Source: Streptomyces sp. F001 | Lineage (GTDB): Bacteria > Actinomycetota > Actinomycetes > Streptomycetales > Streptomycetaceae | NCBI RefSeq assembly: GCF_004187715.1 | Contig: NZ_QZWF01000002.1 | Span: forward strand, 62,001-126,000 | DNA length: 64,000 nucleotides | Reading direction: 5' to 3' | Shown: positions 34,631-43,515 of the stretch, piece by piece | Layout: each line of letters begins with the position of its first letter | Position numbering within the stretch: position 1 is the stretch's first letter | Notes under the pieces: model-generated | What the model was told of the DNA's origin: nothing | The model's database searches: none | Seen by the model: the letters and a program-made list of their open reading frames with translations, nothing else | Translations under genes and position numbers: made by a program

Positions 34631-35899
34631 ATGTCGACACGCCGGACACGGAGGACGCTGCTGGGCGTGACAGCGATCGCAGCGGCAGGATCGGCCCTGC
34701 TGACGACGCCTGCGGCCGCGGCCGGCGGCACGGTGACCGCTGCTGAGACGCGGGAGTCCCGGCACGCTGCCACCCAGGCCGCCATGGACGCTGCCGTCGC
34801 CGCGGGCGTACCGGGTGTCGTGGCCGAAGCACGCGACACCCGCGGGGGATGGAAGGGCACCTCGGGCGTCGCCGACCTCTCCACACAGCAGCCCCGCGGC
34901 AACGGCGACCGGTTCCGCGCGGGAAGCGTCACCAAGACGCTGGTGGCGACCGTCCTGCTCCAGCTCCAGGCGGAAGGGAAGGCCGATCTCGATGCCACGG
35001 TCGACCACTACCTCCCCGGCCTGGTGCGGGGGAACGGTCACGACGGCACGAAGATCACCGTCCGTCAGCTGATGAACCACACCAGCGGCATCTTCAACTT
35101 CACCGAGGACGCCGCGTTCTCGAAGAAGGTGCTGGGCATCGAGTTCCTCGAGTCCCGCTACGACGACTGGACTCCACAGCAGGTCATCGCCCTCGCCCTG
35201 CAGAACCCGCCCCAGTTCGAACCCGGCACCTCCTGGAAGTACTCCAACACCAACTACCTCCTGCTGGGGCTGATCATCGAGAAGCTGACCGGCAGGCCCT
35301 ACGCCGAGGAGATCGAGCGGCGCATCACCAGGCCGCTCGCGATGCGCGCCACGTACTTCCCCGGCACCGACCCGCATGTCCCCGCGCCCACCCGGCACTA
35401 CTCCACCTTCACGGAGGACCCGGGGAAGACCTACGACGTGACCGAACTCAACCCGTCCTGGGCCTGGGCGGCGGGCGAGATGGTCACCAACTCCGCCGAC
35501 CTCAACCGCTTCTACACCGCCCTCTTCGGCGGCAGGCTGCTGCGCCCCGCCCAGCTCCGGCAGATGACGACCACGGTCTCGACCGAGGGCAACCTGCCGC
35601 GCCAGCGTTACGGCCTGGGCCTCATCGAGTACGAGACGACCTGCGGGATCAAGGTCTGGGGCCACTCCGGCGGTATCCACGGCTCCTCGACACAGGCCTT
35701 CGGCACCAAGGACGGGCGGCACATGATCGCTCTGAACTTCAACGGCGACTGGGTCGGTGGCGGCAAGAACGTCGTCTCGGCCGAGTTCTGCCCGCCCGAA
35801 CCCGCAACGGCGTCACCGTCACCGACCTCCGTGGACAGAACACCTAGCCCCACCTCGAACGGAGCTCGTCGCGCAGCCGCCGGGCGACTTGGCCCATGA
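34631..35899 (+). CDS. Exported serine hydrolase (class C beta-lactamase/D,D-peptidase fold)
   Basis: A 422-residue protein with an N-terminal signal (TRRTLLGVTAIAAAGSALLTT) that has a twin-arginine-like RR. The penicillin-binding motifs of the class C/D-alanyl-D-alanine carboxypeptidase fold are visible: SVTK (SxxK), YSN in WKYSNTNY, and HSGG near residue 344. It probably cleaves or hydrolyses peptidoglycan stem peptides, or an ester, outside the cell. The first ~390 residues match the family; the last ~35, proline/serine/threonine-rich, extend over the 3' end of the convergent blaB-like gene (56-base overlap). The start at 34631 fits the signal peptide; an ATG at 34595 is possible. Confidence 0.85.
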   Translation: MSTRRTRRTLLGVTAIAAAGSALLTTPAAAAGGTVTAAETRESRHAATQAAMDAAVAAGVPGVVAEARDTRGGWKGTSGVADLSTQQPRGNGDRFRAGSVTKTLVATVLLQLQAEGKADLDATVDHYLPGLVRGNGHDGTKITVRQLMNHTSGIFNFTEDAAFSKKVLGIEFLESRYDDWTPQQVIALALQNPPQFEPGTSWKYSNTNYLLLGLIIEKLTGRPYAEEIERRITRPLAMRATYFPGTDPHVPAPTRHYSTFTEDPGKTYDVTELNPSWAWAAGEMVTNSADLNRFYTALFGGRLLRPAQLRQMTTTVSTEGNLPRQRYGLGLIEYETTCGIKVWGHSGGIHGSSTQAFGTKDGRHMIALNFNGDWVGGGKNVVSAEFCPPEPATASPSPTSVDRTPSPTSNGARRAAAGRLGP

Positions 35900-36797
35900 G
35901 GGCGTCGGCGCCAGGCTGTCGGCCGGCGGCCACCCGCGACTCGGTCAGGACGGCTATCGCGTAGATCTGGCCGTCGGCGTGTTCGACGACGCCCACCTCG
36001 TGGCGCAGGTTGAGCAGCATGCCGGTCTTGGACGACCAGGTGGAGGCGTCGGAGTCGAAGTCCGGGGCGAGGCGGTTGCGCACGAGGTTGTTGGCCATGA
36101 AGCCGCGTACCCGTGCCGCGACGTCGGGGTGGATCGCCGAGGGCATCGTCGGGGGCTCGGCGCTCTCGGTTCCGGGCCGCGACCGCCAGAGGGCCTGAAG
36201 GAGGTCGACGAAGGCCCGTGCCGTCCCGGTGTTGGCGCGCGAGATGTCGAGCTGCGGCACCCGGTGGCCGCGCCCCGGGGTGCCGGCGTCGATCGCGAGG
36301 GCGTGCGCGAGGTGCACGTCCGCCGGGTCGAAACGCTCCACCGGGGTTTCCATCAGCTCGCGCATGGTGTGCCGGACTGCGATGCCGCGCAGCCTCAACT
36401 CGTGCAGCACCGCCCCGACCCGGTCGGGCGGCGTGAGTTCGAAGAGAGCGTCGGCGGCGCTGTTGTCGCTGATGCAGAGGGTGAGGTAGAGCAGGTCCTC
36501 CACTGCGATGTGGGCGGCGTGACGGAACCGGCTCAGGCCGGTCGGACCGGCAGTGGTGATGCGCCCCGGCGGCACCTCGATCACCGTGGCGCCGTCGAGT
36601 TCCCCGCGCCGGATGCGTTCCAGCGTCACCAGGGCGAGCGGGATCTTCACCAGGGACGCGACGGGCAACTCGATGTCGGGGTCGATACCGATCTCGTCAC
36701 CCGTCTCCAGGTCCCGGACGAGGAACGAGCCGTACAGCCCGCCGTCGCGCAGGGCCCGGCGCAGATCCCCGAGCAGTCTCTCGGTACTGGTGGTCAT
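35844..36797 (-). CDS. blaB: BlaB-like penicillin-recognising regulatory protein
   Basis: A 317-residue class A beta-lactamase fold with SLVK (48-51), SDN (110-112) and KTG (257-259), but no signal peptide, so it should be cytoplasmic. This fits BlaB of Streptomyces cacaoi: a protein with beta-lactamase motifs that is reported to lack activity and to act with the LysR regulator BlaA to control the divergent secreted beta-lactamase. The start at 36797 has GGAGG seven bases upstream and overlaps the stop of the LysR gene (ATGA), so the two are coupled. An enzymatic role against an internal substrate cannot be excluded. Confidence 0.8.
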   Translation of the reverse strand: MTTSTERLLGDLRRALRDGGLYGSFLVRDLETGDEIGIDPDIELPVASLVKIPLALVTLERIRRGELDGATVIEVPPGRITTAGPTGLSRFRHAAHIAVEDLLYLTLCISDNSAADALFELTPPDRVGAVLHELRLRGIAVRHTMRELMETPVERFDPADVHLAHALAIDAGTPGRGHRVPQLDISRANTGTARAFVDLLQALWRSRPGTESAEPPTMPSAIHPDVAARVRGFMANNLVRNRLAPDFDSDASTWSSKTGMLLNLRHEVGVVEHADGQIYAIAVLTESRVAAGRQPGADALMGQVARRLRDELRSRWG

Positions 36798-37696
36798 GCG
36801 GCTGCCTCCGAGCGCTCCGTGGCGCCGAGGCACCGGCTGATACCGTCCGCGCACGCCCGGCGTACGCGGACGGCGTCGACGTCCGCCTCATCCGCCACGG
36901 CCAGGGAGAACCCCCGCGCGAAGCCGGGGCCCAGCTCGCCGACGGGCCGCCAGTGGAAGCGGAGTTCGCGGGCCTGCGCGGCCGAGCACAGCAGTGCGTC
37001 GCCCTGACTGAGCACGTCCGCCGCGGCGGCCACGGCCGGTGCGACGGCCAGCTGGGCCGGGAGCAGCCCGACGGCGTCGCGCAGCCGGGCGAGACGGTCC
37101 CGGACGTGCGGCACGTCGTCCTCCGGCTGGAGCCACACACGCCGGGGCCGCTGGTCGCGGTCGGCCCGGCCGGGGCGCAGGGTGTCCAGATAGATCGGCC
37201 CGCCGCCCGGGGCGTGCGCGACCGCCAGGCCCAGCGGCACCATCCAGGTCGCCTCGGTGGGAGCCACCGCGAGCAGCGCCGCGCGCACCTGCCGGGACGT
37301 GACGAGGTCGGCCCGCTCGGCCGGCCCGGCGGGAAACGGGTCGAGGAGGACGTGCTGCTCGTGCGCCTGGGCGATGAGGCGGGCGAGGGCACCGGTCGGG
37401 CAGAGGGCGGGTACGGCGAGCCGTAGCGGCCGACGTCGCGCGGCCTCCGCCTCGTGCTCGAACCGGTCGGCGAGCCGCACGAGTTGCTTCGCCGTCGGCA
37501 GCATGTCCCGGCCGAAGGGCGTCAGCGTCACCGCCCGCGAGGACCGGTCGAGCAGCCGCTCGCCGAGGCGTTGTTCCAGCGCGGCGACGCGGCGGCTCAC
37601 CACGGACTGGGCCGTCCGGGCCGCCGCCGCGCCCACCGTGAAGCTGCCGTGCTCGCTCACACTGACGAACGCCCGGCATGCCGCGACAAGATCCAT
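36794..37696 (-). CDS. blaA: LysR-family activator of the beta-lactamase locus (BlaA-like)
   Basis: A 300-residue LysR regulator with the N-terminal winged helix-turn-helix (FVSVSEHGSFTVGAAAARTAQSVVSRRVAALEQ, read in pieces) and a ligand-binding domain. The start at 37696 gives the normal family length; upstream readings into 37861 are not coding. It is divergent from blaL (145-base gap) and coupled to blaB. A clean LysR box ATGC-N7-GCAT lies 11 bases before its start, implying autoregulation and control of blaL. Compared with S. cacaoi, gene order and orientation agree. Confidence 0.85.
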   Translation of the reverse strand: MDLVAACRAFVSVSEHGSFTVGAAAARTAQSVVSRRVAALEQRLGERLLDRSSRAVTLTPFGRDMLPTAKQLVRLADRFEHEAEAARRRPLRLAVPALCPTGALARLIAQAHEQHVLLDPFPAGPAERADLVTSRQVRAALLAVAPTEATWMVPLGLAVAHAPGGGPIYLDTLRPGRADRDQRPRRVWLQPEDDVPHVRDRLARLRDAVGLLPAQLAVAPAVAAAADVLSQGDALLCSAAQARELRFHWRPVGELGPGFARGFSLAVADEADVDAVRVRRACADGISRCLGATERSEAAA

Positions 37697-37706
37697 GAGC
37701 CCAACT

Positions 37707-37721
37707 ATGCCAAAACAGCAT
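37707..37721. promoter_or_regulatory. LysR-type (T-N11-A) operator in the blaA-blaL gap
   Basis: ATGCCAAAACAGCAT is a perfect ATGC-N7-GCAT palindrome holding the T-N11-A core (37708 to 37720). It lies 11 bases from the blaA start and 121 from the blaL start, where BlaA would be expected to bind. Confidence 0.7.
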
Positions 37722-37841
37722 GGAGTCGAACGTCCGCGTCTTGGACCTCGGCACCTCACTGGCCGGAGAGTGGTCGACGCCCAGGGCTTTCCCCGGGCTC
37801 GCAGGTTCCCCATGTCATTCGACGGCTCGGAGGTCCATTCC

Positions 37842-38783
37842 ATGACGCATCCGCTTCGCATCCGCCGGGGCGCCGCCTGGGTGGCGGCCGGACTGCTCGC
37901 GCTCGCCGCACTTCCGGCGTGCGGTCAGCACACCGCGTCCGGGGCCGGCTCACCCGCCGGCGCGGCGCGGTCCGCATCACCGGCGGCGGGCACGAAGCCC
38001 ACCACTGCCGAGTTCCGGGCACTGGAGCGGGAGTTCGACGCGCGGCTCGGTGTCTACGCCCTGGACACCGGCACGGGCCGGTCGGTCGGCCACCGGGCGG
38101 ACGACCGGTTCGCGTACGCCTCCACGTTCAAGGCGCTGGCGGCGGGTGCCGTCCTCCGCAAGTACGGGACGGACGGCATCGACAAGGTGGTGAGGTACTC
38201 GCGCGACGACCTGGTCGAGAACTCGCCCGTGTCCGAGAACTTCGTAGAGACCGGCATGAGCCTGCGGGGGCTGTGTGCCGCCACCCTCTGGTACAGCGAC
38301 AACACGGCGGTCAACCTGCTCCTCGACGAACTCGGCGGGCCCGACGGCCTGGAGAAGGTGCTGGAGGAGTTCGGCGACGACGTCACCGAGATGGACCGGT
38401 ACGAGACGGAGATGAGCGAGGGCACACCGGGTGACATCCGCGACACGAGCACCCCGCGAGCGATGGCGGGGAGCCTGCGGGCGTTCCTGCTCGGTGACGC
38501 CCTGAAGCGGGACGAACGCGAGCTTCTGCGGCAGTGGATGACGACGAACATGACCGGCCGGACGCTCATCAGGGCGGGCGTCCCCGACGACTGGGACGTG
38601 GCCGACAAGAGCGGCACCGCCGGATACGGGGGACGCAACAACATCGCCGTGGTGTGGCCCGACGACGGCGGCAACCCCATCGTCATGGCGGTCCTGTCCA
38701 CCCGTGACAAGAAGGACGCCGAGCGCCGCGACGCCCTGCTCGCCAAGGCCGCCACCGTGGCGGTCGAGGGCCTCGGCCGCTAG
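37842..38783 (+). CDS. blaL: Class A beta-lactamase, lipoprotein (BlaL-like)
   Basis: A 313-residue serine beta-lactamase. Catalytic motifs are complete: STFK (94-97), SDN (152-154), the omega-loop glutamate E188 in RYETEMS (TEM: RWEPELN) and KSG (256-258). The N-terminal signal peptide ends in LPAC, so the enzyme is probably anchored as a lipoprotein or released after shaving. It hydrolyses penicillins outside the cell. GGAGG is eight bases before the ATG at 37842. It is divergent from blaA-blaB and should be induced through them. Residue N170 of TEM is a serine here. Confidence 0.92.
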   Translation: MTHPLRIRRGAAWVAAGLLALAALPACGQHTASGAGSPAGAARSASPAAGTKPTTAEFRALEREFDARLGVYALDTGTGRSVGHRADDRFAYASTFKALAAGAVLRKYGTDGIDKVVRYSRDDLVENSPVSENFVETGMSLRGLCAATLWYSDNTAVNLLLDELGGPDGLEKVLEEFGDDVTEMDRYETEMSEGTPGDIRDTSTPRAMAGSLRAFLLGDALKRDERELLRQWMTTNMTGRTLIRAGVPDDWDVADKSGTAGYGGRNNIAVVWPDDGGNPIVMAVLSTRDKKDAERRDALLAKAATVAVEGLGR

Positions 38784-38844
38784 CTTGATGTCCCGCACGA
38801 AGGCCGTGGGGATGAGCCGATGTCCGCCGCATGGCTGTCGGCCA

Positions 38845-39678
38845 CTACTTCGTGCGCAGCATGAGGGCGTGGCGGGTGTTGTCCCCGTAGACGCCGCTCT
38901 CGTCCCCGCGGATGCCGTACCACTCCTGGAATCGGGCTACGGCCTGCCGGACTTCCGCGTCGTAGTGGCCGTCGACGGCGCCGCCGTCGTAGATGCCCGG
39001 GATCTGCAGCAGACGCACCTGCAACTCGTACACCCCGTGGCCGCTGTCCGCCTCGCGCAGCACGCCGGTGCCCGGGATCTGGGGGAGCGCGGAACTGCCG
39101 GGAAGCGGCCGGTCCGGTTGCTCCATGGATGCGGGGGGTTCCGCCGGTGCGGTGTGCTCGTTGTCGAGCAGGGCCGCGCCGACGATCAATCCGCTCACGG
39201 TGCCCAGTCCGAGGGCTCCGGCGACACGGATGCGCCGCCGGTCGATGAAGCGACCAGATCCTCGGCGTCGTCGGAGTCCTCCGCTTCCTTGCCGCTCGGG
39301 CGCGCGGACGACTTGCGGGGACACGGGCGCGTCGGAGGGCGGGGCGACGAGCGGGGCCGGAGGCGCATCCCACGGTTGCGGGATGGCGGAGCGGGGAGTG
39401 TCCGCAGGTGGGCCGGTTCTGCGGTCCGCAGCTGGTCGCGTGCCGCGTGACCACAGCGGCCCTGCCACGACTTCCTGCGGAATCCGGCGCAGGTGACCGG
39501 CAACAGCGCTGTCCTCGGCCGTGTCGCCGAGGCGACGGTGCTGCTGGTCCAGCGTGCGCAGGTCGGTCCGTGCGGCGTCCAAGGCGTCCAGAACGGCCTG
39601 GAAGGAGTCCCGGATTTCCTGCGCGGGACCGCCCCCGGACGTGCGGCCATGCCGCGGTTCGGCGTCGGGGATTCCCAT
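38845..39678 (-). CDS. Membrane-anchored peptidoglycan-binding (PG_binding_1) protein
   Basis: A 277-residue protein. A cytoplasmic N-terminal half (about 1-145) is rich in proline and arginine, with one helix (RDSFQAVLDALDAARTDLRTLDQ). One transmembrane segment lies at about 151-170 (VAGALGLGTVSGLIVGAALL), and a C-terminal peptidoglycan-binding domain (about 205-270) carries YELQVRLLQIPGIYDGGAVDGHYDAEVRQAVARFQE-like repeats. It should span the membrane and bind cell wall outside. It is transcribed toward blaL, ending 61 bases from it. The cytoplasmic part may interact with a sigma/anti-sigma system, but none is adjacent. Confidence 0.8.
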   Translation of the reverse strand: MGIPDAEPRHGRTSGGGPAQEIRDSFQAVLDALDAARTDLRTLDQQHRRLGDTAEDSAVAGHLRRIPQEVVAGPLWSRGTRPAADRRTGPPADTPRSAIPQPWDAPPAPLVAPPSDAPVSPQVVRAPERQGSGGLRRRRGSGRFIDRRRIRVAGALGLGTVSGLIVGAALLDNEHTAPAEPPASMEQPDRPLPGSSALPQIPGTGVLREADSGHGVYELQVRLLQIPGIYDGGAVDGHYDAEVRQAVARFQEWYGIRGDESGVYGDNTRHALMLRTK

Positions 39679-39773
39679 CGGCAGTCCTCCTCGGGCGACA
39701 TCCGTCGTGAAGCGATACGCACTCCGCGCAGCGTTGTCTCAACCCGCCACCCCGCCGCACCCGCACGTCTGTG

Positions 39774-39790
39774 CGGCACCCTTGGTGCCG
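39774..39790. terminator. Hairpin after the TetR gene
   Basis: CGGCACC-CTT-GGTGCCG forms a 7-bp stem 18 bases beyond the TetR stop on the minus strand. Confidence 0.5.
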
Positions 39791-39807
39791 TGCCCGGCGC
39801 CGGGCGT

Positions 39808-40473
39808 TCAGCCGGCCGGAGCCGACAGGTGGATGAGGATGCCGCACACCTCGTCCACGATCTCCCGGGCCTCCCTCTCGTCCGCGCAGTCGCCCAGCTC
39901 GCGCGCAGCCCCTCCGATGACGGTGGTCAGCACTCTCACCCGAACCCGGCCGACACGTCGCTTCTCGTCCACCTCCAGGAGCCGGGCGTTGCGCTGTACC
40001 CAGGCGCGGTCCCACTGGCGGCGCAGCGCGTCGAAGCCGGCGGGGCCGTCGTCCTCCACGAGGAGCATGGCGAGGCGCCGACTGTTCCAGGCACCCTCCA
40101 GGTAGGCCCTGGCTCCCGCGACGAAGAGGGCGATGGGATCGTCCACGCCACGGTCACGCTCGGCGGCCAGCGTGGCCGCGGTCCGGCGCTCCTGCTCCTC
40201 CCGGAACTCCTCCCAGAGGGCGAGATACAGGCCGCGCTTTCCGCCGTAGTGCTGGAAGAGGCTGCCCAGCGGGATGTGGGAACGTGTCGCGATCTCATTG
40301 AGACCGGCCTCGGTGTAACCGCGCTCGGTGAACACCTCCAGGGCGGCGCTCAGCAGGGCGTGCCGCACGGAGCCGTCCCGCTCGGCGTCCGCTTCCGGCA
40401 GGCGCGACTTCGCCTGTCCGTCCGGGTGCTGACGCGGCGTCTGCGTCCCGGTCGTCTCCACGATTCCGCTCAC
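39808..40473 (-). CDS. TetR-family transcriptional regulator
   Basis: A 221-residue regulator. After a ~35-residue flexible start comes the TetR DNA-binding domain (LLSAALEVFTERGYTEAGLNEIATRSHIPLGSLFQHYGGKRGLYLALW in sequence), then an alpha-helical ligand domain. The GTG start at 40473 overlaps the stop of the PucR gene (GTGA), so the two regulators form one operon. It may control itself, the PucR gene and the divergent branched-chain transporter. No palindrome was clear. Confidence 0.85.
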   Translation of the reverse strand: MSGIVETTGTQTPRQHPDGQAKSRLPEADAERDGSVRHALLSAALEVFTERGYTEAGLNEIATRSHIPLGSLFQHYGGKRGLYLALWEEFREEQERRTAATLAAERDRGVDDPIALFVAGARAYLEGAWNSRRLAMLLVEDDGPAGFDALRRQWDRAWVQRNARLLEVDEKRRVGRVRVRVLTTVIGGAARELGDCADEREAREIVDEVCGILIHLSAPAG

Positions 40474-41789
40474 TGGTGTTCTCCGTCTTCCCTGTCCCCG
40501 TCGCGGATGGCGAGGGCGACCAGCAGTTCCAGGAGGTCGGCGATCCGGCGCGGATTGCGCCCGGTACGTTCCTCGATCCGGCGCAGCCTGTAGTGCGCCG
40601 TGTTGTGGTGCACCCGCAGCCGGTCGGCGGCCAGCCGCAGGTTGAGATCCGCCTCCGCGAAGGCCCGTATGGTGGCGGCCAGCGGATCGCCACGTCTTCG
40701 GTCCTCCTCCAGCAGCGCACGCACACGGGGATCGACCAACTGGCGGGCGAGGTCGTCGGCACGCAGCGCAAGGTAGTCGAAGGGGGACAGGCGCGGCAGT
40801 GCCGCCACCCCGCCCCCACTCGGCACGAGGTCGAGTGCGGCCCGGGCCTCCTCGTAGGCGCGCGGCAGTTCGCCGGCGCCCTGGGCGACGGTGCTGATGC
40901 CCATGGCGAGCATGGTCCCCTCCCGCGCGAGCCGCCGCTGCACGGCCCCGAAGTGCGCACAGATGTCCTCCGGGTCCATGCCGGTGCGCACCACGGGCAC
41001 GGCCACCACCTGGCCATGGCGGACGACGACCAGGGTCCGGCCGGCCCAGGGCCCGGCGACGCTGAGGGACGCGCTGGTCGCGTAGCCGTGCTCGGCGGAG
41101 GTGAGGTCGCCGGTGCGGGTGTCGTCGACGCACACGGCCACGACCGCCATCATCGGCGAGTGCGGCCCGATGCCGTACGCCTGGGCCGCGGCGAGCAGGG
41201 GGCCACGCGTCGGTGCCGCGCCGGCCAGGAGTTGGTCCAGCAGGTCCCGGCGCTCCCGGTCCGCGTCCGCGACCACGTGCTGCTTGTACTCGACGTAGGC
41301 CTGCGCGGCATGGGTGCTGGCGTAGTCGACGTACCGCATCAGCGGGGTGACGAGTGACAGCGCGGCCTGCTGCGCCTCGGGGGACGGGCCCGCGCAGTCC
41401 AGCAGCGCGTCCCACAGCACCTGCCGGCCGACGCGGAAGGCGCTGATCCAGTCCTCCAGAGCGAACCCCGCGCGGGCCCTGCGCATGGCTGCCGCGCGGC
41501 TGAAGACCAGGTCCTCGGGGGCGATGTCGCGGTCGCCGGCCAGCGCCGCGAGCTGCATCCGGTAGTGCGTGAGCACCTGGTCACGTACGTCGTCGAAAAA
41601 CCGCTCGTCCTGGAGGGCGTACGACGGGATCTCCGTGCGCATCACCGCGACGGCGGTCTGCGTGACCTCCTCGAGCCGGTCCTGGACGGCGTGCAGGATG
41701 CGGTGCCGCTCCCGGCTGAGCGGTTCGGAGAGTGCGGGGGCGCCCAGGGCGGGTCCGCGAGGCATGGCGCCGATCGTCGCTGTCCGCAT
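40470..41789 (-). CDS. PucR-family (CdaR-like) transcriptional regulator
   Basis: A 439-residue regulator with an N-terminal helical sensor region (about 20-170), a central GGDEF-like CdaR domain (about 180-300) and the C-terminal PucR helix-turn-helix (DLNLRLAADRLRVHHNTAHYRLRRIEERTG). PucR-type regulators sense small metabolites such as purine breakdown products. Divergent from the livG-like gene (164-base gap) and co-transcribed with the TetR gene, it is the likely controller of that transporter. A second ATG at 41765 is a possible start. Confidence 0.85.
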   Translation of the reverse strand: MRTATIGAMPRGPALGAPALSEPLSRERHRILHAVQDRLEEVTQTAVAVMRTEIPSYALQDERFFDDVRDQVLTHYRMQLAALAGDRDIAPEDLVFSRAAAMRRARAGFALEDWISAFRVGRQVLWDALLDCAGPSPEAQQAALSLVTPLMRYVDYASTHAAQAYVEYKQHVVADADRERRDLLDQLLAGAAPTRGPLLAAAQAYGIGPHSPMMAVVAVCVDDTRTGDLTSAEHGYATSASLSVAGPWAGRTLVVVRHGQVVAVPVVRTGMDPEDICAHFGAVQRRLAREGTMLAMGISTVAQGAGELPRAYEEARAALDLVPSGGGVAALPRLSPFDYLALRADDLARQLVDPRVRALLEEDRRRGDPLAATIRAFAEADLNLRLAADRLRVHHNTAHYRLRRIEERTGRNPRRIADLLELLVALAIRDGDREDGEHQ

Positions 41790-41953
41790 CGTGTCCCGTC
41801 AACAGGCCCGGCGGGCGAGATCCCCGGGGAACTGGGCGCGGCGCACAAGTCGGAGGCCGCGAAGTTGGGTGCTCGCACCCAATGTGCCGCCGTAAGGCCC
41901 CCACCTACTGTGACGCTCGCTCACCCCCCAGCACCTCGGAAGGGGCGTCACTC

Positions 41954-42712
41954 ATGCTCGCGGTCGACGGTATCAGCGTGCGCTTCGGCGGGATCACGGC
42001 ACTGGACGGTGTCGCCTTCACCGTCGAGCCGGGCACCGCCGTGGGGCTCATCGGACCGAACGGAGCCGGCAAGACCACTTTGTTCAACTGCCTCACCAGG
42101 CGCTGCAGCCCTGATGCGGGAACGGTGCGCTTCGAGGACGAGGACCTGCTCGCCCTCCCGCCGCACTCCGTGGCCGGGCGCGGTATCGCCCGCACCTTCC
42201 AGAACCTGGGACTGTTCCCGCGGCTCACGGTCCGGGAAAACGTCATGGTCGGCGCCCACAGCCGGGGGCGCACCGGTCACTTCGCCGCGGCGCTCCGGCT
42301 GCCCCGCGTCCGGCGGGAGGAGAGGGAACTGCGTGACCAGGCGGACGACTTGCTACGGCGGCTCGGCCTGGCGGACGTCGCCGAGCACCCCGCCTCCGGG
42401 CTGCCGTTCGGCACCCTCAAACGCGTGGAACTCGCCCGGGCGCTCGCGGTACGCCCCCGGCTGCTGTTGCTCGACGAACCCGTCAACGGTCTCAGCCACG
42501 GCGAGGTCGACCAATTCGCGGATCTGGTCCGGGCGGTGCGCGAGGACTTCGACCTGACGCTCGTGGTGGTCGAACACCACATGGGGTTCGTGATGGGCCT
42601 GTGCGACAAGGTCGTGTGTCTCGACTTCGGGCGCAAGATCGCCGAAGGCCCGCCGGAGGAGATCCAGCGCGACCCGGCGGTCATCGAGGCGTACCTGGGG
42701 GTGGCGGCATGA
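41954..42712 (+). CDS. livG: Branched-chain amino-acid-type ABC transporter ATPase (LivG-like)
   Basis: A 252-residue ATPase with Walker A GPNGAGKTT, the LivG-type signature region LPFGTLKRVELARAL in place of LSGGQ, and Walker B LLLLDEPVNGL. GIARTFQNLGLFPRLTVREN is typical of LivG. The ATG at 41954 follows a GGAAGG. It is the first of five genes whose junctions are all four-base NTGA overlaps. Import of a branched-chain amino acid, amide or urea-like solute is possible; the exact substrate is not evident. Confidence 0.9.
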   Translation: MLAVDGISVRFGGITALDGVAFTVEPGTAVGLIGPNGAGKTTLFNCLTRRCSPDAGTVRFEDEDLLALPPHSVAGRGIARTFQNLGLFPRLTVRENVMVGAHSRGRTGHFAAALRLPRVRREERELRDQADDLLRRLGLADVAEHPASGLPFGTLKRVELARALAVRPRLLLLDEPVNGLSHGEVDQFADLVRAVREDFDLTLVVVEHHMGFVMGLCDKVVCLDFGRKIAEGPPEEIQRDPAVIEAYLGVAA

Positions 42713-43515
42713 GCGAGGCGACCACCGGTCCCACCGAGGCCGGGGCGAGTGCGGAGCCGGACTTCCTGAAGGTGTCCGACCTGCACGCCGGATACGGCCA
42801 GGCCCGCGTGCTCCAAGGCCTGGACTTCACCGTCGCACGCGGCGAAGTGTGCGCGATCCTCGGACCCAACGGCGCGGGCAAGACCACAACCCTGCGGGCC
42901 CTGTGCGGCATGGTCCGCGGACGCGGCTCGGTGACCTTGAACGGTACGGAGCTGCTGGGCCGTTCGCCCGAGCAGGCCGCCCGGCTCGGCGTGGCGCACG
43001 TGCCCGAGGGCCGGGGCACCTTCAACGACCTGACCGTCGAGGAGAACCTGCGCATCGGCGCCCACGTGCGCACCGGTCGACGGCGGCGGGGCCGCGCCGA
43101 GCGTGCGGCGGTGGCGGCCGACCTGGAACGGATCTACGGCTACTTCCCCAAGCTGCGTCAGCGGTCCCGCCAGGCCGCCGGCAGTCTCAGCGGCGGCGAG
43201 CAGCAGATGCTCGCCATCGGCAGGGCGCTGATGCTGCGGCCCTCGCTGCTGCTCCTGGACGAGCCGTCGCTGGGGCTCGCGCCGCTGGTCACCCGCGAGT
43301 TGTTCGAGATCGTCCGTGCCGTCAACGAGGAGGAACGCACCACCGTGGTCGTCGTCGAGCAGAACGCCCAGCTCGCACTGGATGTCGCGCACCGGGCCCA
43401 CGTACTGGAGGCCGGCCGCCTGGTGCTGTCCGGACCGGCCGACCGGATCCGCGAGGACGGACAGGTCGCCGAGGTGTACCTCGGTGTCTCCGTCCGCGCG
43501 GGGAAGGGCGGGTGA
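42709..43515 (+). CDS. livF: Branched-chain amino-acid-type ABC transporter ATPase (LivF-like)
   Basis: A 268-residue ATPase with Walker A GPNGAGKTTT, signature LSGGEQQMLAIGRAL and Walker B LLLLDEPSLGLAP. VPEGRGTFNDLTVEENL is a LivF hallmark. The first ~18 residues are an extra linker. The ATG overlaps the LivG stop. It pairs with LivG as the two motors. Confidence 0.9.
   Translation: MSEATTGPTEAGASAEPDFLKVSDLHAGYGQARVLQGLDFTVARGEVCAILGPNGAGKTTTLRALCGMVRGRGSVTLNGTELLGRSPEQAARLGVAHVPEGRGTFNDLTVEENLRIGAHVRTGRRRRGRAERAAVAADLERIYGYFPKLRQRSRQAAGSLSGGEQQMLAIGRALMLRPSLLLLDEPSLGLAPLVTRELFEIVRAVNEEERTTVVVVEQNAQLALDVAHRAHVLEAGRLVLSGPADRIREDGQVAEVYLGVSVRAGKGG

Noticed and set aside
34631..38783. Reading the SARP, serine hydrolase and bla genes as part of an antibiotic gene cluster
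   Set aside because: No polyketide synthase, NRPS, terpene, lanthipeptide or tailoring genes are present; the bla genes match a resistance-control locus instead.
38795..38855. Inverted repeat GCACGAAG/CTTCGTGC as a blaL terminator
   Set aside because: The right arm lies inside the end of the convergent peptidoglycan-binding gene, and the 45-base loop makes a terminator unlikely.
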